A stretch of 64,000 nt of DNA. Origin: Labilithrix luteola. Lineage in GTDB: Bacteria; Myxococcota_A; Polyangia; Polyangiales; Polyangiaceae. A program made the position numbers and the translations under genes. Of the stretch, positions 31,968-40,209 are shown one piece after another. Within the stretch, counting starts at the first letter, position 1. Each line of letters starts with the position of its first letter. Location of the stretch: positions 10,459,501 through 10,523,500 of the forward strand of contig NZ_CP012333.1 of the NCBI RefSeq assembly GCF_001263205.1, given 5' to 3'. The notes beneath the pieces are model-generated. The model made no database searches. It saw only the letters and a list, made by a program, of their open reading frames with translations, and was not told where the DNA came from.

Positions 31968-34900
31968 TCATTCGGCGGGCGCGCCCGCGCCCGCGACCGT
32001 GGGCGGCGGCAACTCGCCCGAATCCTCGCTGGCGTGACCAGCCTCGGGCGCCGAGGGCGCCTCGGGCCAAGGCACGATGCGTAGGTCGAGGACGAAGATC
32101 GCGTAGATCACCGGCACGAGCAGCAGCGTGAGGAAGGTGGCAATCGTCAGGCCGCCGATTTGCGCGTAGCAGAGAGGCTCCCAGAGCGGGCCGCCGTGGG
32201 AGGCCAGCGGGAAGAGCGCGAACACCGTGGCAGCGACGGTGATGAGCACGGGGCGCAAGCGAAGAATTCCTGCGTCGATGAGCGCGTCGCGAAGGGGCTC
32301 GCCCTCGTCGTGCTTTTCTTCGATGAAGTCGAATAAGACGATGATGTGACTGACGATGACGCCAATCAAACTGATGATTCCAAGAAATGCCATGAAACCG
32401 AACGGACTTCGCGTCAGAACCAGACAGGCGAGTGCGCCTCCGACGCCATAAGGAATCGCCGCAAACACGATGAAGGGCTTGACCGCACTCTTGAATTGAA
32501 TGACGAGCGCCACGTAAATCGCGACCACGCTGATCACGAGAACGACGGCGAGATTGGCGAATCCCTTCTTCTGCTCCTCTTCTTCTCCGGCGATCGTGAG
32601 GCGATAGCCGGGCGGTAGCTCCGCAGCGAGGGCGTCGAGCTCCTTTCGCACGGAGGCCACGACCTGCGAGGGCAGGATTCCGTCTCTGGGAAACGCCGAG
32701 ACCGTGATCGTGCGCACGTGGTCGCGACGCACGATCTTCTCGGTCGTCATCGCGTACGATGTGTGCGAAATCTGGCGCAGCGGCACCTGCTGTCCACTCT
32801 GGGCGGAGCGCACGTAGAGATTCGGCACGTCGGAGAGCTGCGCGCGCTCGGCGCTCTGCATGCGCGCGAGAATGGGAATCATGCGGTCCCCCTCGCGGAG
32901 CTGTCCCACGACACTGCCGTTGAGACCGATCGACGACGACATCGCGACGTCGAGATTCGTGACCCCGGCGAGGTTCGCGCGGTCGGCATCGACCGCCACC
33001 TTTACCGAGAAGATGTCGGAGCCCCACGAATCGCGCACGCGCTCGGCGAACGGACTGTTACGGAGAATGGCGCGGGCGCGATCGGCGAAGCTACGCAGGA
33101 CCGCGATGTCGTCGCCCTGGATGCGGAAAGCCACGGGCACTCCGACGGGTTTGCCGTTCTCGAGCTGGCGGACGTCGACACGCGCCCCGGCGATCTCGCG
33201 CGACAGAGCCTCCTGGAGGGGCGCGACAATCTGGTTGGTGTCGTGCTTGTCGGCCACCTCGACCACGAGCTGCGCGTAGTTCGGCTGCTGCATCTCCGGT
33301 GTGACCGAGAACCAGAAGCGAGGGCCGCCTCCGCCGATGAACGTCGTGATCGAACGCAGCGTCCGTTCGCCGTGCTTCTTGGGATGCTTCTTGGTCCAGT
33401 CGTCGAGGGTGCGCCGGATGACGGCGTCGGCCCGCTGGGCGGTATCGACGGTTGCCCCGATCGGCGCGTCTTCGGGCAGCCAGACGTCGACGTACGAGAG
33501 ATACGAGAGGTCTTTGGGGAAGAAGGCCTGTTTGAGTTGGCTCGCCAACCCGAAGACGAGCAGCAGCAGGACGACCGACGCACCGAGCACGCTCCAACGA
33601 TGATCGATGGCCCAGCCGGCGATACGCACGTAGCGACGGCCGAAGCCCTTCGTGCGCCGCTCTTCGAGGGTCGGCTCGTGCTTCGCCGGCCGGAGGAGGT
33701 AGTAGCCGAGCAGCGGAACGAACGTCATCGACACGATACGCGATGCGACGAGCGAGCAGGTCAGCACGATCGGCAGCGTGAAGATGAAACGCCCGACGTC
33801 TCCGGGAAGCGTCAAGAACGGGAGATAGGCGACGATGTTCGTAATCGTGGCGAAGAGAATCGCGCGTTCGAGCTTCGTCGGGCCGAGCCAGGAGGCGATG
33901 ATCGGTGGATGTCCCAGTGCCAGCTCGCGCTTGATGGCGTCGCCGGCAACGACCGGATCGTCGACCAGCAACCCTAGGGCGATGATGAGCGACGCAATCG
34001 AGATCTGCTGCAGGTCGATCCCCAGCAGATGCATGAAGCCGTAGGTCATGAAGAGCGTCAGCGGGATCGACATCGACAGCACCGCCGCGCTTCGCCATTC
34101 CCAGAAGCCGATGAGTGCGACGAGCACCACGAGCACGACGGCCTCGTAGAGGCTCGACATGAAGAGGTCGACGTTCTCGCGAACCTGCCTCGGTTGATCG
34201 CTGGTCTTGGCGATGACGAGATCGGCCGGCAAGAGGCCGCGTGCGTCTTTCAGGGCGGAGTCGACAGCCTTGCCGAACGTGCCGATCTGACGGCCCGAGC
34301 GCATGAAGACGGCGAGCGTGATGGCGCGCGTGCGGGCATAGCCCGCTTTCGTCTCGAAGGTGAGATCGTTGAGGTAGCGAGGCGGCGTCTGGTAGCCGCG
34401 CTCGATGTCGAAGAGATCTCGCAGGTAGACGGGGGCGCCGTCGGGTGTGGTTGCCACCACGACGTCGCCGATCTCGCGCTCGTTGCGAAGCTCACCGGAG
34501 GGATCGACGGTGAGTCTCTTGCCCTGCGACTCGACGATGCCTCCCGAGGCCGTGATGTTGCGCGCGCCGAGGACCTTCTTGATCTCCTCGACGCCGCCGG
34601 AGAGGCCGTACCCCGTGACTCGCTCCTGCGAATAGTCGAGGAAGATGGCCTCGGGCAGCACGCCGGAGCGCGTGACCTTGGCCACCTCGTCGACGCCCTG
34701 GAGACGCTTCTGGAGGCGATCGGTGAACTCGTCGAGCTCACGATGCGAGTAACGCGCGCCGGCGACCGACGCGAGCTTCGCCTCCGTCTCTCCCGGGTCG
34801 AAGACCACGATCGGACGCCACACGTCCGGATGAATCTCGGAGCGATTGAGTCGATTCAAGAGAAAGCGCGTGGCGCCCGCGAGGAGCTCGTCTTCGCCAC

Positions 34901-35636
34901 GAGCGGACTCGCCGTCGAGTCCGAGAAAACCTCCCCCTTCGAAGAGCCGCACGTCCTCGGCGATGTGCTGATCCTCGGCATACACGCCGAGCTCGCGAAT
35001 CACGCGCTTCAAGGGTCGAGGGTCGACCGTCGTCGGGAACGAATAGACCAGCGAGAGCCGTTTGGAGCCTGGTGTGACGGGCCTCGCCGTTTTTCGAACA
35101 TGCTCGATACCGGATGCGATTTGCGTCGCGCGAAGCTGCACCTCGACGTCCGGCGCCATGGGGCTCGCCACGGTGAGCATGAGCGCGGTCGTGTCGCCGA
35201 AGTCCTTGAGGAACTGAATCGGCTGAACGCCCTGCGGAAGATCGGTGAGTGTGTCGAGCCTCAGCTGGATGTCGTCGAACTCCTTTGCCGGCTCTTTCAC
35301 GGTATCGAGGAGCGTGACGATGACGACGGCCACGCCGGTGCGGGTGGTCGAATCGATGTGCTCGACTTTCGAATTCTCGGCAATCTTGTCTTCGACTTTG
35401 CGAGTGACGAGCTCTTCGAGCTTCTCGGCGCCCGCCCCGGGCCACGCCACGATCGCAGCCGCCACGCGAACCGGAATATCCGGATCTTTGCGCTTCGGCA
35501 TCGCGAAGTACGAATAGATGCCCCAGACCACCGTTGCGACGAGGGCGACCCATGCCACATGCCGGTTCTCGGTGAAGTAGCGCGCGGTGTTGCGGGTATT
35601 CGCGATGCGCTCGGCCTCGGACTTCATCGCCTTCAC
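31968..35636 (-). CDS. RND-family efflux pump inner-membrane transporter
   Basis: 1222 aa, longer than AcrB-type pumps (~1030-1050). It has the usual two-fold layout: an N-terminal membrane helix, a large periplasmic loop, six helices with the proton-relay Asp pair in LGLLVDDPVV, then a second loop and set of helices ending VPVIYAIFVLDLRI. About 80-120 extra residues sit in the first periplasmic loop (about 215-300, around GGGFLGLDGESARGEDE). The adaptor gene overlaps its start by ATGA. It exports drugs, lipophiles or similar compounds with proton antiport; the substrate cannot be told. No outer-membrane channel gene is adjacent. Confidence 0.93.
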   Translation of the reverse strand: MKAMKSEAERIANTRNTARYFTENRHVAWVALVATVVWGIYSYFAMPKRKDPDIPVRVAAAIVAWPGAGAEKLEELVTRKVEDKIAENSKVEHIDSTTRTGVAVVIVTLLDTVKEPAKEFDDIQLRLDTLTDLPQGVQPIQFLKDFGDTTALMLTVASPMAPDVEVQLRATQIASGIEHVRKTARPVTPGSKRLSLVYSFPTTVDPRPLKRVIRELGVYAEDQHIAEDVRLFEGGGFLGLDGESARGEDELLAGATRFLLNRLNRSEIHPDVWRPIVVFDPGETEAKLASVAGARYSHRELDEFTDRLQKRLQGVDEVAKVTRSGVLPEAIFLDYSQERVTGYGLSGGVEEIKKVLGARNITASGGIVESQGKRLTVDPSGELRNEREIGDVVVATTPDGAPVYLRDLFDIERGYQTPPRYLNDLTFETKAGYARTRAITLAVFMRSGRQIGTFGKAVDSALKDARGLLPADLVIAKTSDQPRQVRENVDLFMSSLYEAVVLVVLVALIGFWEWRSAAVLSMSIPLTLFMTYGFMHLLGIDLQQISIASLIIALGLLVDDPVVAGDAIKRELALGHPPIIASWLGPTKLERAILFATITNIVAYLPFLTLPGDVGRFIFTLPIVLTCSLVASRIVSMTFVPLLGYYLLRPAKHEPTLEERRTKGFGRRYVRIAGWAIDHRWSVLGASVVLLLLVFGLASQLKQAFFPKDLSYLSYVDVWLPEDAPIGATVDTAQRADAVIRRTLDDWTKKHPKKHGERTLRSITTFIGGGGPRFWFSVTPEMQQPNYAQLVVEVADKHDTNQIVAPLQEALSREIAGARVDVRQLENGKPVGVPVAFRIQGDDIAVLRSFADRARAILRNSPFAERVRDSWGSDIFSVKVAVDADRANLAGVTNLDVAMSSSIGLNGSVVGQLREGDRMIPILARMQSAERAQLSDVPNLYVRSAQSGQQVPLRQISHTSYAMTTEKIVRRDHVRTITVSAFPRDGILPSQVVASVRKELDALAAELPPGYRLTIAGEEEEQKKGFANLAVVLVISVVAIYVALVIQFKSAVKPFIVFAAIPYGVGGALACLVLTRSPFGFMAFLGIISLIGVIVSHIIVLFDFIEEKHDEGEPLRDALIDAGILRLRPVLITVAATVFALFPLASHGGPLWEPLCYAQIGGLTIATFLTLLLVPVIYAIFVLDLRIVPWPEAPSAPEAGHASEDSGELPPPTVAGAGAPAE

Positions 35637-36742
35637 TCCGGGACGACGCGAACGTGCTCGCCGTCGTTCAGGAGAGTCGCGCCCATGGTCACGACGCGCT
35701 CCCCCTCCCTCAAGCCGTCCGTCACCAGAACCGCATTGCCAACCACGTCACCGAGCTTCACGTCCTTGAGATGCGCGACGTCTTTGCCATTCACCTGCTC
35801 GACGACGAAGGCGGAATAGCCGCGCGGATCGTGCGGTGAGCGAACGACGGCCGTGAGCGGCAGCGCAAGGGCCGCCGGCGGAAGCACTCCTTCGGGCACC
35901 ACGAGTTTGGCAATCATGCCGACTTTGAGTCGATCGTCATGATTCGGAATCGTCGCCTCGACGTCGAAGACACGGCTCTTCGGATCGGCGCTCGGCGCGA
36001 TACGCGTGATGGTTCCGAAGAACTGCCCCGGAACCGCATCGAACGAGACGGGGAGCTTGCCCCCGGTCTGAAGCTTGTCGATGAGCACGTCGGGCGCACC
36101 GAACACCACCTTGACGCTCTTCGTGTCGGCGATGGTGAATGCCACCGTGCCCGGCGACACGAGCGTGCCGACCTCGACGGCGCGCTTCAGCACCACGCCG
36201 TCGATGGGCGACTTCAACGTGCAGTCGGCGAGCGAAATCTCGGCCTCGCGAACCTGCGCGCGCGCCCCTTCCACTCGGGCACGCGACGTGGTGAGCCGCG
36301 CGCTCTGCGCATCGAGTTCGACCTTGGCGATGGCGCCGGTAGCCGTGAGCTTCTGCGTGCGATCGAAATCGAGCTGCGCCTGCTTCTGGGCAGCCTCCGC
36401 CTCGGCGAGCGAGGCCTGGGCGGCGAGCTTCTTCTGCTGGTAGTCGGTCTCGCGGAGCACGGCGAGCATGTCGTCTTTCGCGACCACGTCGCCCTCCTGA
36501 ATCTTGCGCGGCCCGGTGACCGATTTGGTCTGCGCGAGCTCTCGCACGTACCCGCCGACCTTGAATGCCACGTCGACGCGCGTCCCGGGTTCGACGGTGC
36601 CCGAGTATCTCGCCCCCGAAAGTTGCTCGATCTGCTCGAGCGGCCGCACGCGCACGGGCGTGGGTATCGCTTCGGAGGACTCCTTCCCCGCGCACGCGAC
36701 GACCCCAACGAGCATCAACACGGGCGCCCACCGTCGTCTCAT
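35633..36742 (-). CDS. RND efflux periplasmic adaptor (membrane fusion lipoprotein)
   Basis: 369 aa from the ATG at 36742. The leader ends in VGVVAC (Cys17), so it is probably lipid-anchored. The rest has the adaptor order: first beta half (about 35-80, TVEPGTRVDVAFKVGGYV), a coiled-coil hairpin (about 100-185, rich in Ala/Gln/Glu/Lys), the returning lipoyl half (LKSPIDGVVLKRAVEVGT) and beta-barrel/proximal domains. It bridges the RND pump to an outer-membrane channel. The frame extends 27 codons upstream but that start would bury the lipoprotein signal. Its stop overlaps the RND start by 4 bases. Confidence 0.92.
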   Translation of the reverse strand: MRRRWAPVLMLVGVVACAGKESSEAIPTPVRVRPLEQIEQLSGARYSGTVEPGTRVDVAFKVGGYVRELAQTKSVTGPRKIQEGDVVAKDDMLAVLRETDYQQKKLAAQASLAEAEAAQKQAQLDFDRTQKLTATGAIAKVELDAQSARLTTSRARVEGARAQVREAEISLADCTLKSPIDGVVLKRAVEVGTLVSPGTVAFTIADTKSVKVVFGAPDVLIDKLQTGGKLPVSFDAVPGQFFGTITRIAPSADPKSRVFDVEATIPNHDDRLKVGMIAKLVVPEGVLPPAALALPLTAVVRSPHDPRGYSAFVVEQVNGKDVAHLKDVKLGDVVGNAVLVTDGLREGERVVTMGATLLNDGEHVRVVPE

Positions 36743-37013
36743 CGCACCCGCCCAACGTAGGAACGCCAGCCCAACCAGCCAGAGAGACGCCTCTCCGCAC
36801 ACATCGGGCTTCGCTTGTCTCACACGGAATGCGACGACGAAGAGAAACGGGATCTAGTCAGTCGCTCGACCGCGGCGTATTTGCGGAGCCCACGTCGTAC
36901 GCTGCGCCCTCGATGTCCGGAGACGGAGTTCCGGCAGTCCAGTGCAAGATGAAGAACAAGGTGCTCTCGCTACCGAGCACGAACGGTCTCGACGTGCGAG
37001 CCGGGAGTCAGTG

Positions 37014-38438
37014 ATGGGCCAGCGCATCCCGCGATCACTTGCCGTCGTCCTTCCGGCGCTGAGCTGGCTGGGCCTTCTGCAGCTCGGTAGCTGCGGCGCG
37101 GCGAGTGACGACTCCCCGGCGCCATCTGATGATGACGGCGTTGCATCGTCCGACGCGTCTTCTGACCGCGAGAGCTCTACGGCTTTCGATGGCTCGCGTG
37201 ACTCGTCGACCGATGCTCCCTTCCTTTACGGTGGTCCGGAGGGGTGGATTCGCTGGACGGATTACTCGTACGGGTGCGGGTTCTTCATCCCCGAAGCCGA
37301 GCAATACTTGCCCGAGCCTATTCGGTGGGAGCCCTGCCCCACCTCGGTCAACGGCGATCCTCTGCCGGGACCCGCCGGCCAGAACTGCCGAAGCATGGTC
37401 CTCGACTGGGCTCCGTCGACGACAGGCGACCACATCACGCTCGACGCGGTTGCGGACGTCGACGAGAACGGCAAGGTGTACCTCGCCTTCGGACGCGGCA
37501 CGGGCGCCAATTACTACCGCATCGTTGCCGAAGCCGACGGGCCGGTGCGGTTCGCACTCTACGAGCAGGGACGCTGCGTGGCGAGTCGCCCGCGCTTGAA
37601 CGGCGGACACTTCATCTTCCGAACGTACGACGACGCATACGGTGGAAGCTATGCGGGAGGAGCCATCCAAGGAACCGTCGGTGAGCTGCGTCCGGCGGTC
37701 CTTCGGCCGCCCGGTTATTCGAAGGACGGCGATCCCGTCTCGACGGACTACGCCCTTGGACCGAATGCTTTCGTCGAGTCGAGAGCAGCTGACGGAATCT
37801 ACACGTTCCCTGGCGCAAGCTTCGTATCGTGGGTCGTTCAGCCGCCCGAAGACGAAGGGCTCGTGTACGCCGAATACCAATTCCGCGGAGATGATCTCTT
37901 TTGGTCCGCAGATTCGTCTGCCTGGGAGTACGTCAAGGTCTGGACGGCCGGCGCTGGGGTCCAAACTCTGATCGGATATGGCACCGATCGGACGCGCTTG
38001 GCGGGAGGCTTCGGAACTGACGGCATCGACATGGTCTGGGAAGAAGGCAGCGGCCGGACCGACTTCACGAAGAAGATCTTCCCAGTCGTCGAGACGTGGA
38101 CTGCCAAGTACACGACCAATCCCGAAGTCGTCCGCGCGACACGTCGACGTGTACGATCGGAGTATCCGCAGATACCAGGCAACATGCACAATGTGGTCGG
38201 CTGCGGATACGCGGTTCATTCCGTTCGCACCACCTCGCCGGGCTTGGGCTGGCGCCTGATCCGCCTGTCGGACGGGATGGCGTGGGAGGGTATCGAGGCG
38301 CCCGGAGATCGCTATGTCTACGATCGTCCTCTTGCCGTGACGTGCGACGAGATCTTCCTCAGCGGGTTCGTCAACGGGAGGCCGAACATCGCGCGCGTGC
38401 GAATCGATTCGCTCGGCCCGGGCACCCCCGCCGACTGA
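37014..38438 (+). CDS. Large hypothetical lipoprotein
   Basis: 474 aa. The signal peptide ends LLQLGSC (Cys27), followed by a Ser/Asp-rich linker (about 30-68) as in other lipoproteins here. The rest is Gly/Tyr/Trp-rich and predicted beta, with phrases such as VADVDENGKVYLAFGRG, suggestive of a propeller or sandwich fold. Several cysteines could form disulfides. I do not recognise a family. Two 60-base samples counted by hand are 62-63% GC, a little below neighbouring genes. It is divergent from the RND adaptor with 271 bp between. Confidence 0.7.
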   Translation: MGQRIPRSLAVVLPALSWLGLLQLGSCGAASDDSPAPSDDDGVASSDASSDRESSTAFDGSRDSSTDAPFLYGGPEGWIRWTDYSYGCGFFIPEAEQYLPEPIRWEPCPTSVNGDPLPGPAGQNCRSMVLDWAPSTTGDHITLDAVADVDENGKVYLAFGRGTGANYYRIVAEADGPVRFALYEQGRCVASRPRLNGGHFIFRTYDDAYGGSYAGGAIQGTVGELRPAVLRPPGYSKDGDPVSTDYALGPNAFVESRAADGIYTFPGASFVSWVVQPPEDEGLVYAEYQFRGDDLFWSADSSAWEYVKVWTAGAGVQTLIGYGTDRTRLAGGFGTDGIDMVWEEGSGRTDFTKKIFPVVETWTAKYTTNPEVVRATRRRVRSEYPQIPGNMHNVVGCGYAVHSVRTTSPGLGWRLIRLSDGMAWEGIEAPGDRYVYDRPLAVTCDEIFLSGFVNGRPNIARVRIDSLGPGTPAD

Positions 38439-38687
38439 CCACGATACAGCTCACCTTGGCGAGAGGTTCGCGCGGAGACCGGCGTCGCTGTCGAGCTCTG
38501 CCTCGTTCGGCGTTGCGTCGTCGGCACGGATCGCGAGCGGTTCGCGCAGGAATTGCTGGCTCGCGCACGTGGCACACGGACGATGACGCGGGGTGCCAGA
38601 TTTGGCGTGAAATTGACGCAGACGAGGGCGGACCGGTGTCCCTACGCACCTTCCCAAGGGCGGCAGGGTCGACTAGGGTTCGCCGCA

Positions 38688-39434
38688 ATGGATAAGGTGA
38701 TGAAGAGCGCCCGCGAGGCGGTCGCCGACGTCCCGAGTGGCGCGACGATCCTCGCCGGTGGCTTCGGCCTCTGCGGCATTCCCGAGAACTGCATCCGAGC
38801 CCTCAGCGAGCTCGGCGTGAAGGATCTCACGTTCGTCTCGAACAACTGCGGCGTCGACGACTTCGGCCTCGGCATCCTTCTGCGCAACAAGCAGATCAAG
38901 AAGATGATCTCGAGCTACGTCGGCGAGAACAAGGAGTTCGAGCGCCAGTACCTCTCCGGTGAGCTCGAAGTGGAGCTCTGTCCGCAGGGTACGCTTGCCG
39001 AGCGCGTTCGCGCCGGCGGTGCGGGCATCCCCGCGTTCTTCACGCCCACCGGCGCCGGTACGGCGGTGAGCGACGGCGGCTTGCCGCTCAAGTACGCCGC
39101 GGACGGCAGCGTCGCGAAGATGAGCCCCAAGAAGGAGCAGCGCGAGTTCGACGGCCGCCAGTACGTCATGGAGCGCGCCATCACGGGCGACTTCGCGATC
39201 GTCAAGGCGTGGAAGGCCGACCGCTTCGGCAACCTGATGTACCGCCACACGGCGATGAACTTCAATCCGATGATGGCGACCGCCGGCAAGATCACGATCG
39301 CCGAGGTCGAGGAGATCGTCGACGTGGGCACGCTCGACCCCGATCACATCCACACGCCGGGCATCTACGTGCACCGCGTGATCAAGGGCGAGGGCTACGA
39401 GAAGCGCATCGAGCGCCGGACGGTGAGCAAATGA
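38688..39434 (+). CDS. scoA: 3-oxoacid CoA-transferase subunit A
   Basis: 248 aa. Alpha subunit of a family I CoA-transferase, which moves CoA between succinyl-CoA or acetyl-CoA and acetoacetate-type acids in ketone-body or short-chain acid use. The start MDKVMKSAREAVADV and GGFGLCGIPENCI are typical of ScoA/AtoD, and the C-terminal part carries HIHTPGIYVHR. The ATG at 38688 gives the normal N-terminus; the open frame upstream is not coding-like. The stop overlaps subunit B by 4 bases. Confidence 0.93.
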   Translation: MDKVMKSAREAVADVPSGATILAGGFGLCGIPENCIRALSELGVKDLTFVSNNCGVDDFGLGILLRNKQIKKMISSYVGENKEFERQYLSGELEVELCPQGTLAERVRAGGAGIPAFFTPTGAGTAVSDGGLPLKYAADGSVAKMSPKKEQREFDGRQYVMERAITGDFAIVKAWKADRFGNLMYRHTAMNFNPMMATAGKITIAEVEEIVDVGTLDPDHIHTPGIYVHRVIKGEGYEKRIERRTVSK

Positions 39435-40102
39435 GCGAGGCACCCAAGGGACTCTCCCGCGAGCAGATCGCCAAGCGCGCCGCGCAGGAGCTGCGTGACG
39501 GCTTCTACGTGAACCTCGGCATCGGCATGCCGACGCTCGTGGCGAACTTCATTCCGCCCGGCGTCGAAGTCGTGCTCCAGAGCGAGAACGGTCTTCTCGG
39601 CATCGGCCCCTACCCCAAGGAGGCCGATCTCGATGCCGACCTCATCAACGCGGGCAAGGAGACGGTCACGATGCTCGCCGGCTCGGCGATCTTCTCGAGC
39701 GCCGAGAGCTTCGCGATGATCCGCGGCGGTCACATCGACCTCGCCATTCTCGGTGCGATGCAGGTCTCCGAAAACGGCGACCTCGCGAACTGGATGATCC
39801 CGGGCAAGATGGTCAAGGGCATGGGCGGCGCGATGGACCTCGTCGCCGCGGCCAAGCGCGTCGTCGTCATCATGGACCACGCCGCGAAGGACGGCTCGCC
39901 GAAGATCCTCAAGTCCTGCGATCTCCCGCTCACGGGGCGCGGGGTCGTTCACCGCATCATCACGGACCTCGCGTGCATCGACGTCACGTCCGAAGGCCTC
40001 GTTCTCCGCGAGGTCGCCAAGGGTGTGAGCGCACGTGAAGTGCAGGAGCGCACCGAGCCCACGCTCAAGGTGCCTTCCGATCTCACCGAGATGCGCGTCT
40101 GA
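39431..40102 (+). CDS. scoB: 3-oxoacid CoA-transferase subunit B
   Basis: 223 aa. Beta subunit, carrying the catalytic glutamate in SENGLLGIGP, which forms the glutamyl-CoA intermediate. Other family stretches are LGIGMPTLVANFIP, GGHIDLAILGAMQVS and NWMIPGKMVKGMGGAMDL. ATGA overlap with subunit A implies coupled translation into the heterodimer or heterotetramer. A clear rho-independent terminator follows 45 bp downstream, closing the two-gene operon. Confidence 0.95.
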   Translation: MSEAPKGLSREQIAKRAAQELRDGFYVNLGIGMPTLVANFIPPGVEVVLQSENGLLGIGPYPKEADLDADLINAGKETVTMLAGSAIFSSAESFAMIRGGHIDLAILGAMQVSENGDLANWMIPGKMVKGMGGAMDLVAAAKRVVVIMDHAAKDGSPKILKSCDLPLTGRGVVHRIITDLACIDVTSEGLVLREVAKGVSAREVQERTEPTLKVPSDLTEMRV

Positions 40103-40146
40103 GACCGAGCTGACGCCACGGGCCGCGTCTTTGCGGCACGACGAAG

Positions 40147-40183
40147 AGCCTTCTCGCCACGCGCGAGGAGGCTTTTTCGTTTC
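40147..40183 (+). terminator. Rho-independent terminator after the CoA-transferase operon
   Basis: An 11-bp stem AGCCTTCTCGC (40147-40157) / GCGAGGAGGCT (40163-40173) with one mismatch and a 5-base loop is followed directly by a T-rich run (40173-40183). Confidence 0.88.
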
Positions 40184-40209
40184 TGTAGCCAATCGGTCGG
40201 TGGCTGACG

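Noticed and set aside
36743..36823. Longer start for the RND adaptor at 36823
   Set aside because: It would place 27 residues before the lipoprotein signal peptide; the ATG at 36742 is better.
38439..38687. Extra gene between the large lipoprotein and scoA
   Set aside because: The frame is open but has no start with a ribosome binding site and no protein-like pattern; it is an upstream extension of the scoA frame.
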